Positions 12,401 to 22,359 of a stretch of 64,000 bases of DNA are shown piece after piece. Position 1 is the stretch's first letter; each line of letters opens with the position of its first letter. Origin of the DNA: Neoscytalidium dimidiatum. Taxonomy: Eukaryota > Ascomycota > Dothideomycetes > Botryosphaeriales > Botryosphaeriaceae. The DNA lies in the NCBI GenBank assembly GCA_037367355.1, contig CM074702.1:1054001-1118000 (forward strand). Direction: 5' to 3'. Below the pieces are notes generated by a model. The model did no database searches. It saw only the letters and a program-made list of their open reading frames with translations, and had not been told where the DNA came from. The translations under genes and the position numbers were made by a program.

Positions 12401-14331
12401 TCCTCACTCGTCGGTAGCTCTGTAGAGGTTGACGTGGCGCTTGTCACCGACGACTCGGATACATCAAAGGTAGAAGTAATAGCCGTGAGAGTCTCAGAAG
12501 TAGGAATTGCCGTGTCCACAGGTGTTGTTGGCGAATCACTAATTGCCTCTGTAACGGAGGTACTGGACAGTTGCAAGGATGACTTGGGTACAGAACCCGT
12601 GGGAGCACTAGTTGTCTCGGCTGACGAAGTAGGAATGGTCACCACGTCGGAGCTTGAGGATGTGCTTCTGTCTTCCTGCCTAGACCTAGTAGAGATACTA
12701 GCAGTATCCGTCTCAGCAGTATGAGTTTTGACCCGGGTTGTCGTCCTTGTAGACACTCTTGGGACGGTAAAGGTGTGTGTGTGCGTGTGGGTGCGCGTAC
12801 TGCCATAATCATTACCGGGGCCGGAATGTATGTGAGAGGAACGTGCGCGAGACCGTGTGCGAGAACGTGTATGAGATGTTGGCGTCGGAGGTTGACCGTC
12901 ACCACCCGTTACAGTATGTGTAGGTCTGTGGCCGCTGGACCAAACGTGCGAGTCGCGTGTGTGGCCATGAGACCTGGTGTTGGGGCTATGGGTGTGTGAT
13001 GAAGTTTCCAAGCTATGCGTCTGACCATTGGTCCAGGTGTGCGAGTTGTCTGTTTGTCCATAGCCATCAGACCAAGTATGTGAGCCATCTTTCTCGCCAT
13101 GGGACCTGGTGTGCGAGCCATCTGTCCAGCTGAGGGTCTTGGTATGTGAGCTTCGCACGCGGCTGCGGGATCTGGTATGTGAATTTGTGCTGGTCTCAGC
13201 TTCGGTTGTCCCCTCATCAAGACCTGTCTTCGTGACAGTAGTTGTGGAAACCTCGTCATCTGTGGTACTGCCGACCAACGAAGATGACGAAACCGAGGGC
13301 GCTTCTGTGGTGGGAGATGCGAAAGAAGATTCGGACTCAATGCTACTGATTGAAGTTGGGATGTCGATGCTTCCAGTAGAACTGACGGAAGCGGACGAAG
13401 AAGTCGAGCTTTCAATCTCAGAGCTAGCTATACCGGTGGTGCTGGCAGTGGCAGTTTCTGAAGGTTCAGTGCTCGAAGGGACGGGTGGAGTGCCTGCAGG
13501 GCCGCCGTATTGACCGTCGTATCTTCTCGCGCCCCAGACCTTCGAGTTCTGCACCGGATCGTTGACGTGATTCTTGAGGTAGCAAGGCTTGACAACATCT
13601 CCGTAGGATGTGTCCCAAGAAACGTCCACACAATCCTTATCAGCATCGCAGGCATCGAGGCAGTCCTCGAAGTTATCGACCCAAGCCGGGCCGCGGTCGG
13701 GAACATCACCATATGTGCGGTCAAGCCCACACTCAATAATGTAGTAGTATTTCCCCCCAGGCGAGGAGAGAATCTTTTGGTCGTCCCTGTTGCAGGTGAT
13801 ACCGGTCGCCGTAGAGGGCGGACCGTCCTCTTCTTGATCTAGGACGGCGCTCCAGACCGCGCTATTTGTGTTGGGTGTCACAATGTTATTCTTCAGAAAA
13901 CAGATTTTGTTGTCGAGATGAAACGTAACAGCTTTGCACGGAGGTTCCTTGGAGCACAGATCCAAGCAGGCCTCATAGTCGGCGACGGGAATGGAATTAT
14001 AGTCTCCACCGAAGTGATCGGTACTGCATTGCACCTTGAATACGGCGCCGTTGGAGGCCGCATAAGACACGCCGTCGGACCGCGGGCAATCGATCTTGTT
14101 TGAAAGCTTCAGGACCATTAATTATCTGTCTTGGATTGACTTATAGGACAGCCGGCAAATGCTTACGTGGCTGACAGTGCCTTGCCGTTTAGAAACAGGA
14201 GGTATAGGCACTGTTCAAAAATCAGCGCGCTTGTCCAAGTCGTCAGATGAAGGCATACCGTTCTGTTGAGGCAATGCCAACGCAAGTGGTCCAATCGACA
14301 GGCCTAGGAGCCCGGCCTTAAAGATGGCCAT
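9412..14331 (-). CDS. Giant PAN-domain, Ser/Thr/Pro-repeat GPI-type cell-surface (adhesin-like) protein
   Basis: A single open frame of 1568 codons (9412..14118) encodes, in order: two Cys-rich PAN/apple-like modules (residues ~10-95 and ~105-200, with YEACLDLCSKEPPCKAVTF and FEDCLDACDADKDCVDVSW); a Ser/Thr mucin-like stalk; a His-rich SHT segment; nine 22-residue TFTI...TTE repeats; a Ser tract; a central Cys-containing domain; TPVY/CPGG threonine-rich repeats; ~20 copies of QPPAQ; APSQ repeats; and a C-terminal hydrophobic tail (LVAVVVGAVVGMWVV) preceded by small residues, as in GPI-anchor signals. The frame has no signal peptide at its own first Met, but 73 nt starting at 14331 encode MAIFKAGLLGLSIGPLALAL followed by PQQNG, a classic signal peptide. 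A possible phase-consistent join is 14259..14331, 14167..14180 and 9412..14106. Fungal cell-wall attachment and adhesion are inferences from architecture. Confidence is high for the main frame, moderate for the 5' exons. Confidence 0.82.
9671..9740 (-). repeat. APSQ tandem coding repeat
   Basis: Short tandem of 12-15 bp units in the 3' part of the surface-protein gene, encoding five consecutive APSQ(L/P) units. It lies between the QPPAQ tract and the C-terminal membrane-anchor signal and extends the proline-rich stalk. Confidence 0.8.
9796..10110 (-). repeat. QPPAQ minisatellite (15-bp unit, about 20 copies)
   Basis: A coding minisatellite of 15-bp units (plus-strand consensus near GCGGGAGGTTGTTGC) gives about 20 QPPAQ copies, interrupted once by APTQ and once by PTQ. 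Units differ at third positions (gcgggc, gccggg, gctgga, gcggga) in runs of similar neighbours, as expected from slippage or unequal exchange. All units are 15 bp, so copy-number change would keep the frame. Confidence 0.9.
11746..12339 (-). repeat. Nine 22-residue TFTI...SGTTE...T repeats (66-bp units)
   Basis: Nine consecutive 66-bp units encode 22-residue repeats of the pattern TFTI-x-(D/N/E)-S-T-S-x-S-(G)-T-T-E-x-P-S-x-T-T/S. Every unit is exactly 22 residues, and the nucleotide copies have diverged substantially, so the array is older than the QPPAQ tract. The alternating Thr/hydrophobic TFTI start suggests a beta-strand-forming, amyloid-like or O-glycosylated stalk unit (inference). Confidence 0.85.
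12764..13190 (-). repeat. His-rich SHT/THT low-complexity coding repeat
   Basis: Within the surface protein, a segment of about 140 residues repeats SHT(R/W)S(H/D)G-type units, for example SHTRSRSRVRSSHTKT, DGSHTWSDGYG and DNSHTWTNGQ, ending in THTHTHTF. It contains well over 20 histidines and many Arg, unlike the surrounding acidic/Ser-rich stalk. It could bind metal ions (inference from composition only). Confidence 0.75.
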
Positions 14332-15733
14332 CTCAACTATCTGAGCTCACACTGGCAGTGATTGTGGTGTATATTGAGAGGCATGTAACGAGCGAAATGG
14401 ATGAAAGAGAAGCCCCGGGTCGAAGCAGATAAGGCGGCCTTTTGAGCTGCAATGTGGATTTCCCAACACAATGAAGGTCGGTACGCTAGATGACCAGGCG
14501 AGATTATCCAGATGGACGGCATCTGGTTCCGTGTGGATGCTATTCTGAGACAGGATCATGAAGATGTCATGCTGAGCCAAATTTAGTACCGGTGCGGAAG
14601 TGGTAGGCCAGGAGGCATCGAGGAACTGGTGCTGTGGTAGAGCATATGGCGTGTATGCCAACCAACGTGAAGATGCGTGGGTTGGGGCTTCCTTCTCCAG
14701 CCCATGTTTGAGTGGACATTGCAGTGATGTTGAAGAACGTCAATGCTTTGGGTCACGCCTGATCTGAGCTCCTCAAACTGGCAGTATTTTGTTATGAAAT
14801 GAAAAAATCTTCACCTACAACTGGATGGCCGTTGAGAGGTTCGATTGAGCCGCTATGGTCCAGCCTGGGACGGCCCGCGCGGAAACGGAGAAGCCGCTCA
14901 TTATCGGTACCGTTATTTCTTAGAAATCAAGGGGATCCAGTCATACGAGAGGCAAACCATACCAACTGCTAAAAGATAGTCGTACCCGGTTCACTTAAGC
15001 TATCCATTCGATTTCCCAATAGTTTTTGCCAAGCAAGGAGAGATGAAGCAAATCCTGGGAGGTTGTCGATCACGAAAAGATGGTAAAACCAGGGCTCTAG
15101 TGCTTGAAAAGGATGTTCTTAGACAGCTGAGTTATCTTCTGCTTGCCGAATCGACGAATCGTGCTTCTGCGCATATACGTAAGTCTTTTTTTTTCGACTT
15201 TAAGAGCATGTGGGGTCATGTGATCAGACTTCGGATTGCGTTGTATGCGGATATTCTCTTTCCCGCCACCCCACTAAAGAAAATACTATTCGGAACCCGT
15301 TTCTGCGGATCACAGGGGTTCCGAATACCGGTAGAATGATCCTATGAGATAATCAGCGTGAGACAATGGCCTTCCTGTTACGGATTCTGCGGCGGACGTA
15401 TTCCGTATTGTTGAAGCTACCCGTCGAGACTCACTTAGATGTGTCACTATTCTCACTGTTTGAGTCGAAGATTTTTTTTTTTATAACTTGAGCAAGCCTC
15501 CAATTGTCGACTTAAGGGGAATATCTATCCATCCATCAATGCATCGCATCGTCGGTATCCCATAACCTCTATCTTTTCGTTCAACATCCAAACCGGGCGG
15601 ACCATGATAACCACAACGACAGGTGAGTAGTTGCAGCAGCAGTATCCAAGCGGCCAGACCGAAAATAAAATTTCCTCCCAAAAGATCCTTCTTACGTCAT
15701 CATGGCATTAAGTTGACCAAAGGTGCTTCGCAC
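14332..15733. other. Intergenic, no supported gene
   Basis: About 1.4 kb between the signal-peptide exon of the surface-protein gene and the thioredoxin stop. It is less GC-rich than the flanks. Small open frames (15043..15339 plus, 98 codons) have no recognised similarity. It should contain the promoter of the surface-protein gene. Confidence 0.5.
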
Positions 15734-16401
15734 TTAGGCCTCACCGAGGTGCTGCTTGATGGCAGCCTCGAGAGCCTTGGGGTTGGCGCCGACGACCTCG
15801 CCAACCTTCTCGCCGCCCTTGAAGAGCAGGAAGGTGGGCATGGCACGGATGCCGAGCTCCTGGGCTACATCGGGGACCTCGTCGACGTCGAGCTTGTAGA
15901 ACTTGGCATTGGGGTAGGCTTCGGAGAACCTGATGGAGAAATGTCTCAGTACCGGCGAATTCGGCGATAAAGGATGCGGTTATACTCACTTGACGACCTG
16001 GGGAGCGATGACCTTGCAAGGGCCGCACCACGTCGCGAAGCAGTCGAGGACGACGAGCTCGGGCTCCTTCAGGGCGGAGTCCCAGTCGGACTTGCTACAA
16101 AGAGGAAATTCATCAGCAGCCGCTCAGGTTGTACATCTACGTCACATCCGAGGCATTGGGCCAGCCAACGGACCGAAGGGAGGAGTGGGGGGGCGTTGGG
16201 GGCGGGCCCGTACCTAGAGAGGTTGTGGACGCCAGGCATTTTGGTGGTAGCGGAGAAGAGTCTCGTAGAGCGGAGAGCGGGTTGGATTCGAGGGGCGTTG
16301 AAGAGCGGCGAGGATGCGCGGGAGACGGTAGCTGCTGGGGCACGCAAGCGCGGCGCGACTGTGAGTAAAGACCTCCTGAAGTATGTTGCAGTGAAAGACA
16401 T
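15734..16401 (-). CDS. Thioredoxin with mitochondrial-type leader (alternative internal start)
   Basis: Dithiol-disulfide oxidoreductase. Exons 16214..16401, 15990..16094 and 15734..15929 join in phase to give 162 residues. The C-terminal ~108 residues are a complete thioredoxin fold with the redox site [13 protein letters not shown], the cis-Pro loop RAMPTF and the [17 protein letters not shown] end. The first ~50 residues are Arg/Ser/Ala-rich without acidic residues ([20 protein letters not shown], ending RLFSATTK), typical of a matrix presequence. A second ATG at 16239 starts MPGVHNLSS, the normal start of cytosolic fungal thioredoxins, so one gene may supply both compartments. The acceptor and donor sites (GTACGG, GTGAGT; CAG, TAG) are canonical. 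Confidence 0.93.
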
Positions 16402-19060
16402 GTGGCAGCAGAGGACGAGGATGGAGGTATATGTAAGGCGACGTATATACACAAAGAAAGCGGATGAGAAATTCGTGTTTTGGAAGGTGCTGGATGGGGT
16501 GGAATGCGGATTGTTCAGCGGAAGGTCGAGCGCCAAGGGTAGGGTGTGAAATTTCGCCGCCGCGTCCGGGCAGTGAGGGGCACTGCGAGGGGCCAGCCAG
16601 CGAGCGCACGCAGCGGGCGCGCACGGCGGGCCGGCGCAGCATGCAGCGTGAAGCGTGCAGCGTGAAGCGTGCGGCGTGCCGGGCACGACGTGAAGGGAAC
16701 GGGCGGTACTCACAGGTTGCTCGGTGAGGGGTGAAGCTCGGAGATGCTAAGGTGTCGCAGAGAAAGGCAGCGTGCTGGCGGCGGCGGCGGTGGTGGAGGA
16801 CACAGCTCGGGCGCAAGTGTATTTCAAAGCCACCGGCGGCCAACGAGCCAGACCGACAGCCGCCCCTCACAAATGACGTGATCCGAGAGCGACGCTGCCC
16901 TCTTTCCGGTGCTTACACACTCCTCCAGCCGGCAGCGAGCAGCCGTGCAGCCCTCTGCACAGCAGCCTCAACTGGCCCAACACCACCAATCCCCACGCTG
17001 CCTACCCCCCAATGCGCCCGCGTGCATGCCACTGCGCGTGCACCCCGCTCGCACACCTGCCTTGCACGAGTCCTGCTGCTGCTGCTGCTGCTGCCGTGCT
17101 GTGCACCGCCCGCCGCAGACGTAATGTCTCAGTGGGCAGCCTCTATAGCGTGCTCGCCCCGCCGCACTTGATGATCGTTGATGCGGCACAGCTGTAGTTA
17201 GTGCGGCGAAGCAACGCCTCACACAATGTCAAATCAGTCTCAACTCTAGAACCCTCTCGGGAGCATGATGGGCACGCATGAGGTCACGGCTGCGCTGACC
17301 TCACACATTCCGAGGACGGCCTGCCCGCCCACGTGTGATGATTAAACCAACAATCCTTCGCCTACCGACACCGCCGTATGCGGCCCTTAGCGCCATCGGC
17401 ACTTATCGACATGTGTGCGGATGCGTTACCCGACTTGGACAACATCTACATCTCCATCGGCCACATTTCGCCCTGACAGCTGCATGGGCTGTTCGCTGCA
17501 GGGCCAAGGTGCCGGACATGCCGAGACAGCAGCGACTCTCCGAGCAGTTCGGCGGATGCGGAGAGCCTGATCGTACCCCCTCGAGGCATCTTCCCAGTCG
17601 TCCGCGCGGCACATCAGGCCGGTGGGAAAATGGAAACGAGCTCTAACGGTTAAAAGTCGTTCTTCCCGCGGTATGAGTCGAATCGTTGAATTCATACGCG
17701 TTCTCGACTCTCGACGACCGTTCCTTTTTTAGAAGTATCTATCTGAAGCGTACCGCGGCGTTTCAAACCCGACCACAAAACGGTCGGTTAAAGCCTCTCA
17801 AACCTCAACACCCTCGTCCCGACGAGGCTGCCTGACCTCTGGTTAGAAGAAAACCCTAGCCAAGACATCCTCCGGCATCGTGGAATAATTCTTGCCTAAT
17901 ATGAATATCAGGTACCGCCTCTCAACCTGCTCCAGCTAGCGAAGCCACTTCTCTTGGGCATCCAAACACGTAAGACGACGTCATATGCACCAGGGGTCTA
18001 TTCCTCCGTCAACCATGTCTGAATCACAGCCAATGTTGGGACCCGGAAAATGGTTTCAGCCGTAGCATTTTCGTCCAAATACGTTGGAATACTAGGTAGA
18101 GGCGGTAAGGTTCGGGGCAAAAAGTGCGGGGTGAAAAGGGGTACTACGACTACGACTACAAATTGTGTGCAACGATATTTGCAACAGACAGAGGTATCCT
18201 CAAGCAAAGCAAAAACAAATTCCACAATCCCGTGCCTCCCATCTTGGCCGCCCAAACAAAAACTCCTTCCAATATGTCTGAAAACGGTTCAGTCCCAGAG
18301 CAGCCAAGAGCAGAAAAATCAACCCAAACGCTGGAGCTCCCTTGCCGTCTATAACCCGCTAGTAGCTGAGAAATAGTATCATCATACTCCTACAGCTCTT
18401 GTAAACGAGGACATGACAAAGGAGAAGCGCCGTCGTCTCAACGAATGACGGTGTGAACGGCCAGCCAGCAGCAGCGGGCATGCAATATGCACAGTCGCTT
18501 GCTCGCTCAGAGACCGGCTGAGATTCATGACAAAGCCGCTCATGCAAAATAAAAAGAACGAGAAAGCTCCAGATACCCTCGCTGAAACGTCAGAAAAAAA
18601 AAGATAAAAACAAGATTTCAACCCAATTTGAATGGTCGCAAGAACGAGGAAGCCTCCGAAGATATTGAAAGTCCAGCAACACGAGACCATAGGATAGCAA
18701 CGGGATGCAAAGAGAAGAGACAATCTTCACGTGCCATACCCTCACGCCCAGTCAACGGAAAACAGAAGTAGTGTAGATACCTGTGGTGGATTCTTCGCAA
18801 GAAGCGGGAGGTGGGGAAAGCCAGACGGGATTCTTTTTTCTTCTTCTTTTTTTTGTGTAGATTTTCCAATGAGTGTATCAGACTTTCAGAGACACAGTAG
18901 CAAGGAAAAGCTAGTGAGCGACTTGGGTCAGTCATAGGAGGGGTTGCCCAAAGCATCCAAAGATAAAGGAAATTGGAAACGAGCGACATGTCTGGCTTCA
19001 CCATCTCTCTACTTCAAGGGAATCATTCCAACTCGCGGATTCTACCTACAGCTGTAGGCC
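16402..19060. other. Intergenic, simple repeats only
   Basis: About 2.7 kb between thioredoxin and the large disordered-protein gene. The thioredoxin-proximal part is GC-rich, with a short GCAGCGTGAAGCGT tandem near 16640..16680 and (CTG)7 at 17073..17093. The rest holds poly-T/A tracts (18595, 18836..18852) and no frame with protein-like conservation. I see nothing else supportable. Confidence 0.5.
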
Positions 19061-21682
19061 CTATGACTGTGGGTTAGGAGAGGCTTGCGAGGCTGCACTC
19101 GCCCTCTTCGCATCGATGGAGCTGCGGCTCGATCTGATGTCGAGCAACTTCGCACTGCTACCGCTGAATTGCCTAGCATGGCCCTTGGAAAGTTTGACAC
19201 TCGATGCGCGGTGCAAAGTGACTTCTGGGCTTTCTTGGCCGTTGCTGAGGCTTGTCGGGCTCTCGGATTTTTCTTCAACTCGAGTTCCAGGAACAACACC
19301 CTCCATTGCGTCGCCGCCAGCAGAAGTATCAACAGCTTCGTCAGGGAAGAAACTGAGAAGACCTTCAACGGACTTGGCACGTGACTGGCGATGGACAACC
19401 GTGGGCTTGCGGACGATTGAGTTGTGGACGACTGTTTCCTCAGGACTAGGCTCGTCATCTTCCTCATCAAAGTCCTCTGCCCCGGCATCAGTATGGGGTG
19501 CAAGAGCGACGCTGCTAGCCTTGCGTTGGACCTCATGGTGGTCTGCATTTGTCGACTCCTCAGGACCTGGGGTTAGTCTGCGGAAGTATTCGTCATCCGG
19601 AATGCCTAGCTCTTCGTAGGAAGCGTTCCACTCTTCCCTGGGTTTCCTGAAAGAGGACCCGTAGCTGCTACGCATAGCCCTCGAGCCACGCTTGACGGGT
19701 TTGCCGGATAGCCACGAACCCTCCGAGTCCACAGAAGCAAGAGAGGTAGACATGAGGGCCGAGGTCCTGCCAGCAGGACTAACGGGTGAGTCGGTCCGGA
19801 GCCTGCCGGCACCATCCTCGAGGGATGTGGGAGCCTGGAGATCATCCTGGGGATCTGGTGTCTCAACAAAACCTCTATGGGCAGCAAGGGCTTTACCGGA
19901 GGTTGCTTCGGGCGATTGGACCCTCGAGTCAGGCGGCGACAGCGGCATCCTCTCGGGAAGATCCTCGCGGAACTTGGACATAGTGCGTACTGGAGTACCA
20001 GACCTCTTCCGGGCGGGTTGCTGGACGAGGTGGGGAGGCAGCGCCTGTCTAGCCATGGATTCCCTTGACGTGTTGGAGAAAGAAACTTCCGAAGGCGCCG
20101 TGACATTAGTAGTTTGGTCAGCCGACCTCCTCTTTAGCAGAGCTGAAGGGCGGCGTCTGAAGGTAGACCACCAGCCACCGCGCTTGCTGACGTCAGAACT
20201 TCTCCTTCGGCTGAGCGATGAGTTCCGGCTGATAGTGGACGGCTGGACCGCGGAAGGTGTAACTTCTTGTGTTAGCTCCGGAAGATCTGACACATTCGAA
20301 GGGCCTCGGGCGTGTTGTTGAACGGGCGAAGTTGGGGGCGACAGGGCCTGCTGGGATGCAGGAGAGTAGCGGACAGTCTGAGCGGTAGAGACGACGGGAT
20401 CCTCAACGGGCGTCTTGACGGGCGATGAGGTAGTGTCCGCTGGTGTCGGCGGCGGCATCGCCGTGGTGGTGTCAACCCTGGGGGCATAGCCGTCGCGGGA
20501 ACGTGCTCTGGTAGATCCGGCTGTGGTCGGTCGACCCTCCTCAATACCAAGACCCAGTGCAGCATCAAATTCGGCATCAGCTCGTGCAGCAGCTTCCTGT
20601 TCTCTCTTCAATTCTTTCTGGCGCTGCTTCTCTGCCTTCTTCTCCAGCTTTCGTCGCAGGCGTTCTTCATCAGACTTCTTTTTCCTTTCTCTCCTCCGTT
20701 GGTCTCTCTCCATCAGTTCCCTCAGTGTTCCTGCATCCATATCATCTGCTAAATCATCTATGGTCTTGCTCTCCTTCAATGTCTCCTTGCTGATGGGCGA
20801 TCGGCGACGTTGGGAGTCGGCCCGAGAGTCATTGTTCGCGCGTTCGGAGGCATGGTGTTGCCAGTTGTAGATGGGAGGACTGCTCGAGTAGCGGATGGTG
20901 GGTCGGGGGGCGAAGACGTCGAGCGCGCTGACTTTGTAGGATGTCGACAGCAGTTCCGAGCTGCCCGACATGGACGATTGGATAGAGTCTGCCATGGGTA
21001 GCGATACATCGGAAGTTGGCCTATGATCGAAATGCCGGCTGAAGCCTCTGCGAATCTTCTTGCTGTCCCGGCGCATCATATTGCCGGACTGGGGTGCAGG
21101 CCGCTTGATGGCGATGGGCGCACTCATGGCTCGGATCTCCTCCTCGCGGACGTGGTCGTCCTTGCGTTTCTTAGTTGACTTTCTCCTCGGTGGGCCGTCC
21201 TTGGAGCCACGCTTCTGGAGCTTGCCTCTGTGGCTGCCCGAAGGCTGGAGGCTTGTGTGAGAGCCCGCATGCATATGCGCATTTGGGTGGAAGTTGTAAG
21301 GTATATCGGCGCTGTCGCGGTGGGCGGGTCGGAGGTGAGGGCTGGTGCGGAGCGAATGAGTTACAGGTAGAGCAGTAATGTCGTCGCGGCTGCTCGAATC
21401 CATTGGGCGCTGCTCAGCGTTCGACTCAATGCGCGATGGCGCGGCAGCTGCCTGCTCCTTATCCCTCGTCCGTGACGCACTGCCACTGTCTGCGGATGCC
21501 CTCCTTTTAGTCCGTCGCCTGGATCTCCTGCTCGGGCGTCGTGCGGGATCATGGGGGTCCGTTGCCATTGGGCCGGGCGCGTATGGGCTTACAGGCCTCT
21601 TCCCTTCAGCCACGGGCATAGGGCCGTCGGGGTTAAGCCTGGACCGGCGCCCCTTCCGCCTGCCGAAGGGCCAGACGGGCAT
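19061..21682 (-). CDS. Large basic, mostly disordered protein with a charged coiled coil (unknown function)
   Basis: One uninterrupted frame of 873 codons, starting MPVWPFGRRKGRRSRLNPDG. The N-terminal third is rich in Arg/Lys/Ser/Pro and contains several nuclear-localisation-like clusters (RRPSRRSRRRTKRR, RRKSTKKRK, RRDSKKIRR). A highly charged helix at about residues 320-375 (LMERDQRRRERKKKSDEERL and onward) is a likely coiled coil. The C-terminal half is Ser/Pro-rich with many SP/TP sites, plus the acidic stretch EDFDEEDDEPSPEE. Short ordered-looking islands such as LDVFAPRPTIRYSSSPPIY and REEWNASYEELGIPDDEYFR look conserved in character. I do not recognise the family. The amino-acid makeup, length and lack of stops on one strand support a real gene; a scaffold or cytoskeleton/nuclear regulatory role would be a guess. 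Confidence 0.85.
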   Translation of the reverse strand: MPVWPFGRRKGRRSRLNPDGPMPVAEGKRPVSPYAPGPMATDPHDPARRPSRRSRRRTKRRASADSGSASRTRDKEQAAAAPSRIESNAEQRPMDSSSRDDITALPVTHSLRTSPHLRPAHRDSADIPYNFHPNAHMHAGSHTSLQPSGSHRGKLQKRGSKDGPPRRKSTKKRKDDHVREEEIRAMSAPIAIKRPAPQSGNMMRRDSKKIRRGFSRHFDHRPTSDVSLPMADSIQSSMSGSSELLSTSYKVSALDVFAPRPTIRYSSSPPIYNWQHHASERANNDSRADSQRRRSPISKETLKESKTIDDLADDMDAGTLRELMERDQRRRERKKKSDEERLRRKLEKKAEKQRQKELKREQEAAARADAEFDAALGLGIEEGRPTTAGSTRARSRDGYAPRVDTTTAMPPPTPADTTSSPVKTPVEDPVVSTAQTVRYSPASQQALSPPTSPVQQHARGPSNVSDLPELTQEVTPSAVQPSTISRNSSLSRRRSSDVSKRGGWWSTFRRRPSALLKRRSADQTTNVTAPSEVSFSNTSRESMARQALPPHLVQQPARKRSGTPVRTMSKFREDLPERMPLSPPDSRVQSPEATSGKALAAHRGFVETPDPQDDLQAPTSLEDGAGRLRTDSPVSPAGRTSALMSTSLASVDSEGSWLSGKPVKRGSRAMRSSYGSSFRKPREEWNASYEELGIPDDEYFRRLTPGPEESTNADHHEVQRKASSVALAPHTDAGAEDFDEEDDEPSPEETVVHNSIVRKPTVVHRQSRAKSVEGLLSFFPDEAVDTSAGGDAMEGVVPGTRVEEKSESPTSLSNGQESPEVTLHRASSVKLSKGHARQFSGSSAKLLDIRSSRSSIDAKRASAASQASPNPQS

Positions 21683-22328
21683 GGCGATGGTCGCTGGGGG
21701 CGCGGCGATCCCGGAGCGAGAGGAGGTCGTAGCATGCGCGGACGTCAGGCGTCAAGGCGAGCGAAGGTGTTTTCTAGCAGGGGAGCGCTGTGGGCGGAAA
21801 TTGGCTGCTGGCGGAGTGGCGCTCTAGGTCATGGCGCGCGGAGGCGGTTCATGTGACGGCGCGCGCGGAGGGGTGCAGGAGTGAGGCGTAGTAGGGAGGG
21901 TGAGGTGGTGTGCAGCAGAGCAAGTGGAAGCGTGAACGAGCGTGGAGGTTGCGTATGTGGCGAGAGTGGATTTGTAGGAGGAGCGAGCGCTATGGGGGAG
22001 CACGCATGTTGAGATGTAGCAAAGCAAGGGCGCCGGCACAAGGCGAAAAAACAGTCACACTGCAAGGGCAAAACCAGACGAGTCGGCGGGCGGCGGGCGC
22101 TGGGCAGGCTGTGCGCTGAGAGTCCCGTAGCGCGTCACTCATGAGAACGTCCCGTTGCGAGAGAGCTATGATCGCTGCCGTGGCGCACCAGCAGCGGCCC
22201 CACGGCGACAGGCCAAACGAGCGAGCAAGCCTGCTGCGGGCTGGAAAAGCCGGCCTGCGCTGCTGACGGGCGCGCGCGGCCATTGGCAGGCTGCACCATG
22301 TGGAGCGGCTGGCGATTTTTGGCTGCGA

Positions 22329-22359
<31 letters not shown>

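Noticed and set aside
11534..12724. A 396-codon plus-strand frame inside the surface-protein gene
   Set aside because: It is the antisense shadow of the Ser/Thr repeats (Val/Leu-rich mirror) and has no independent feature.
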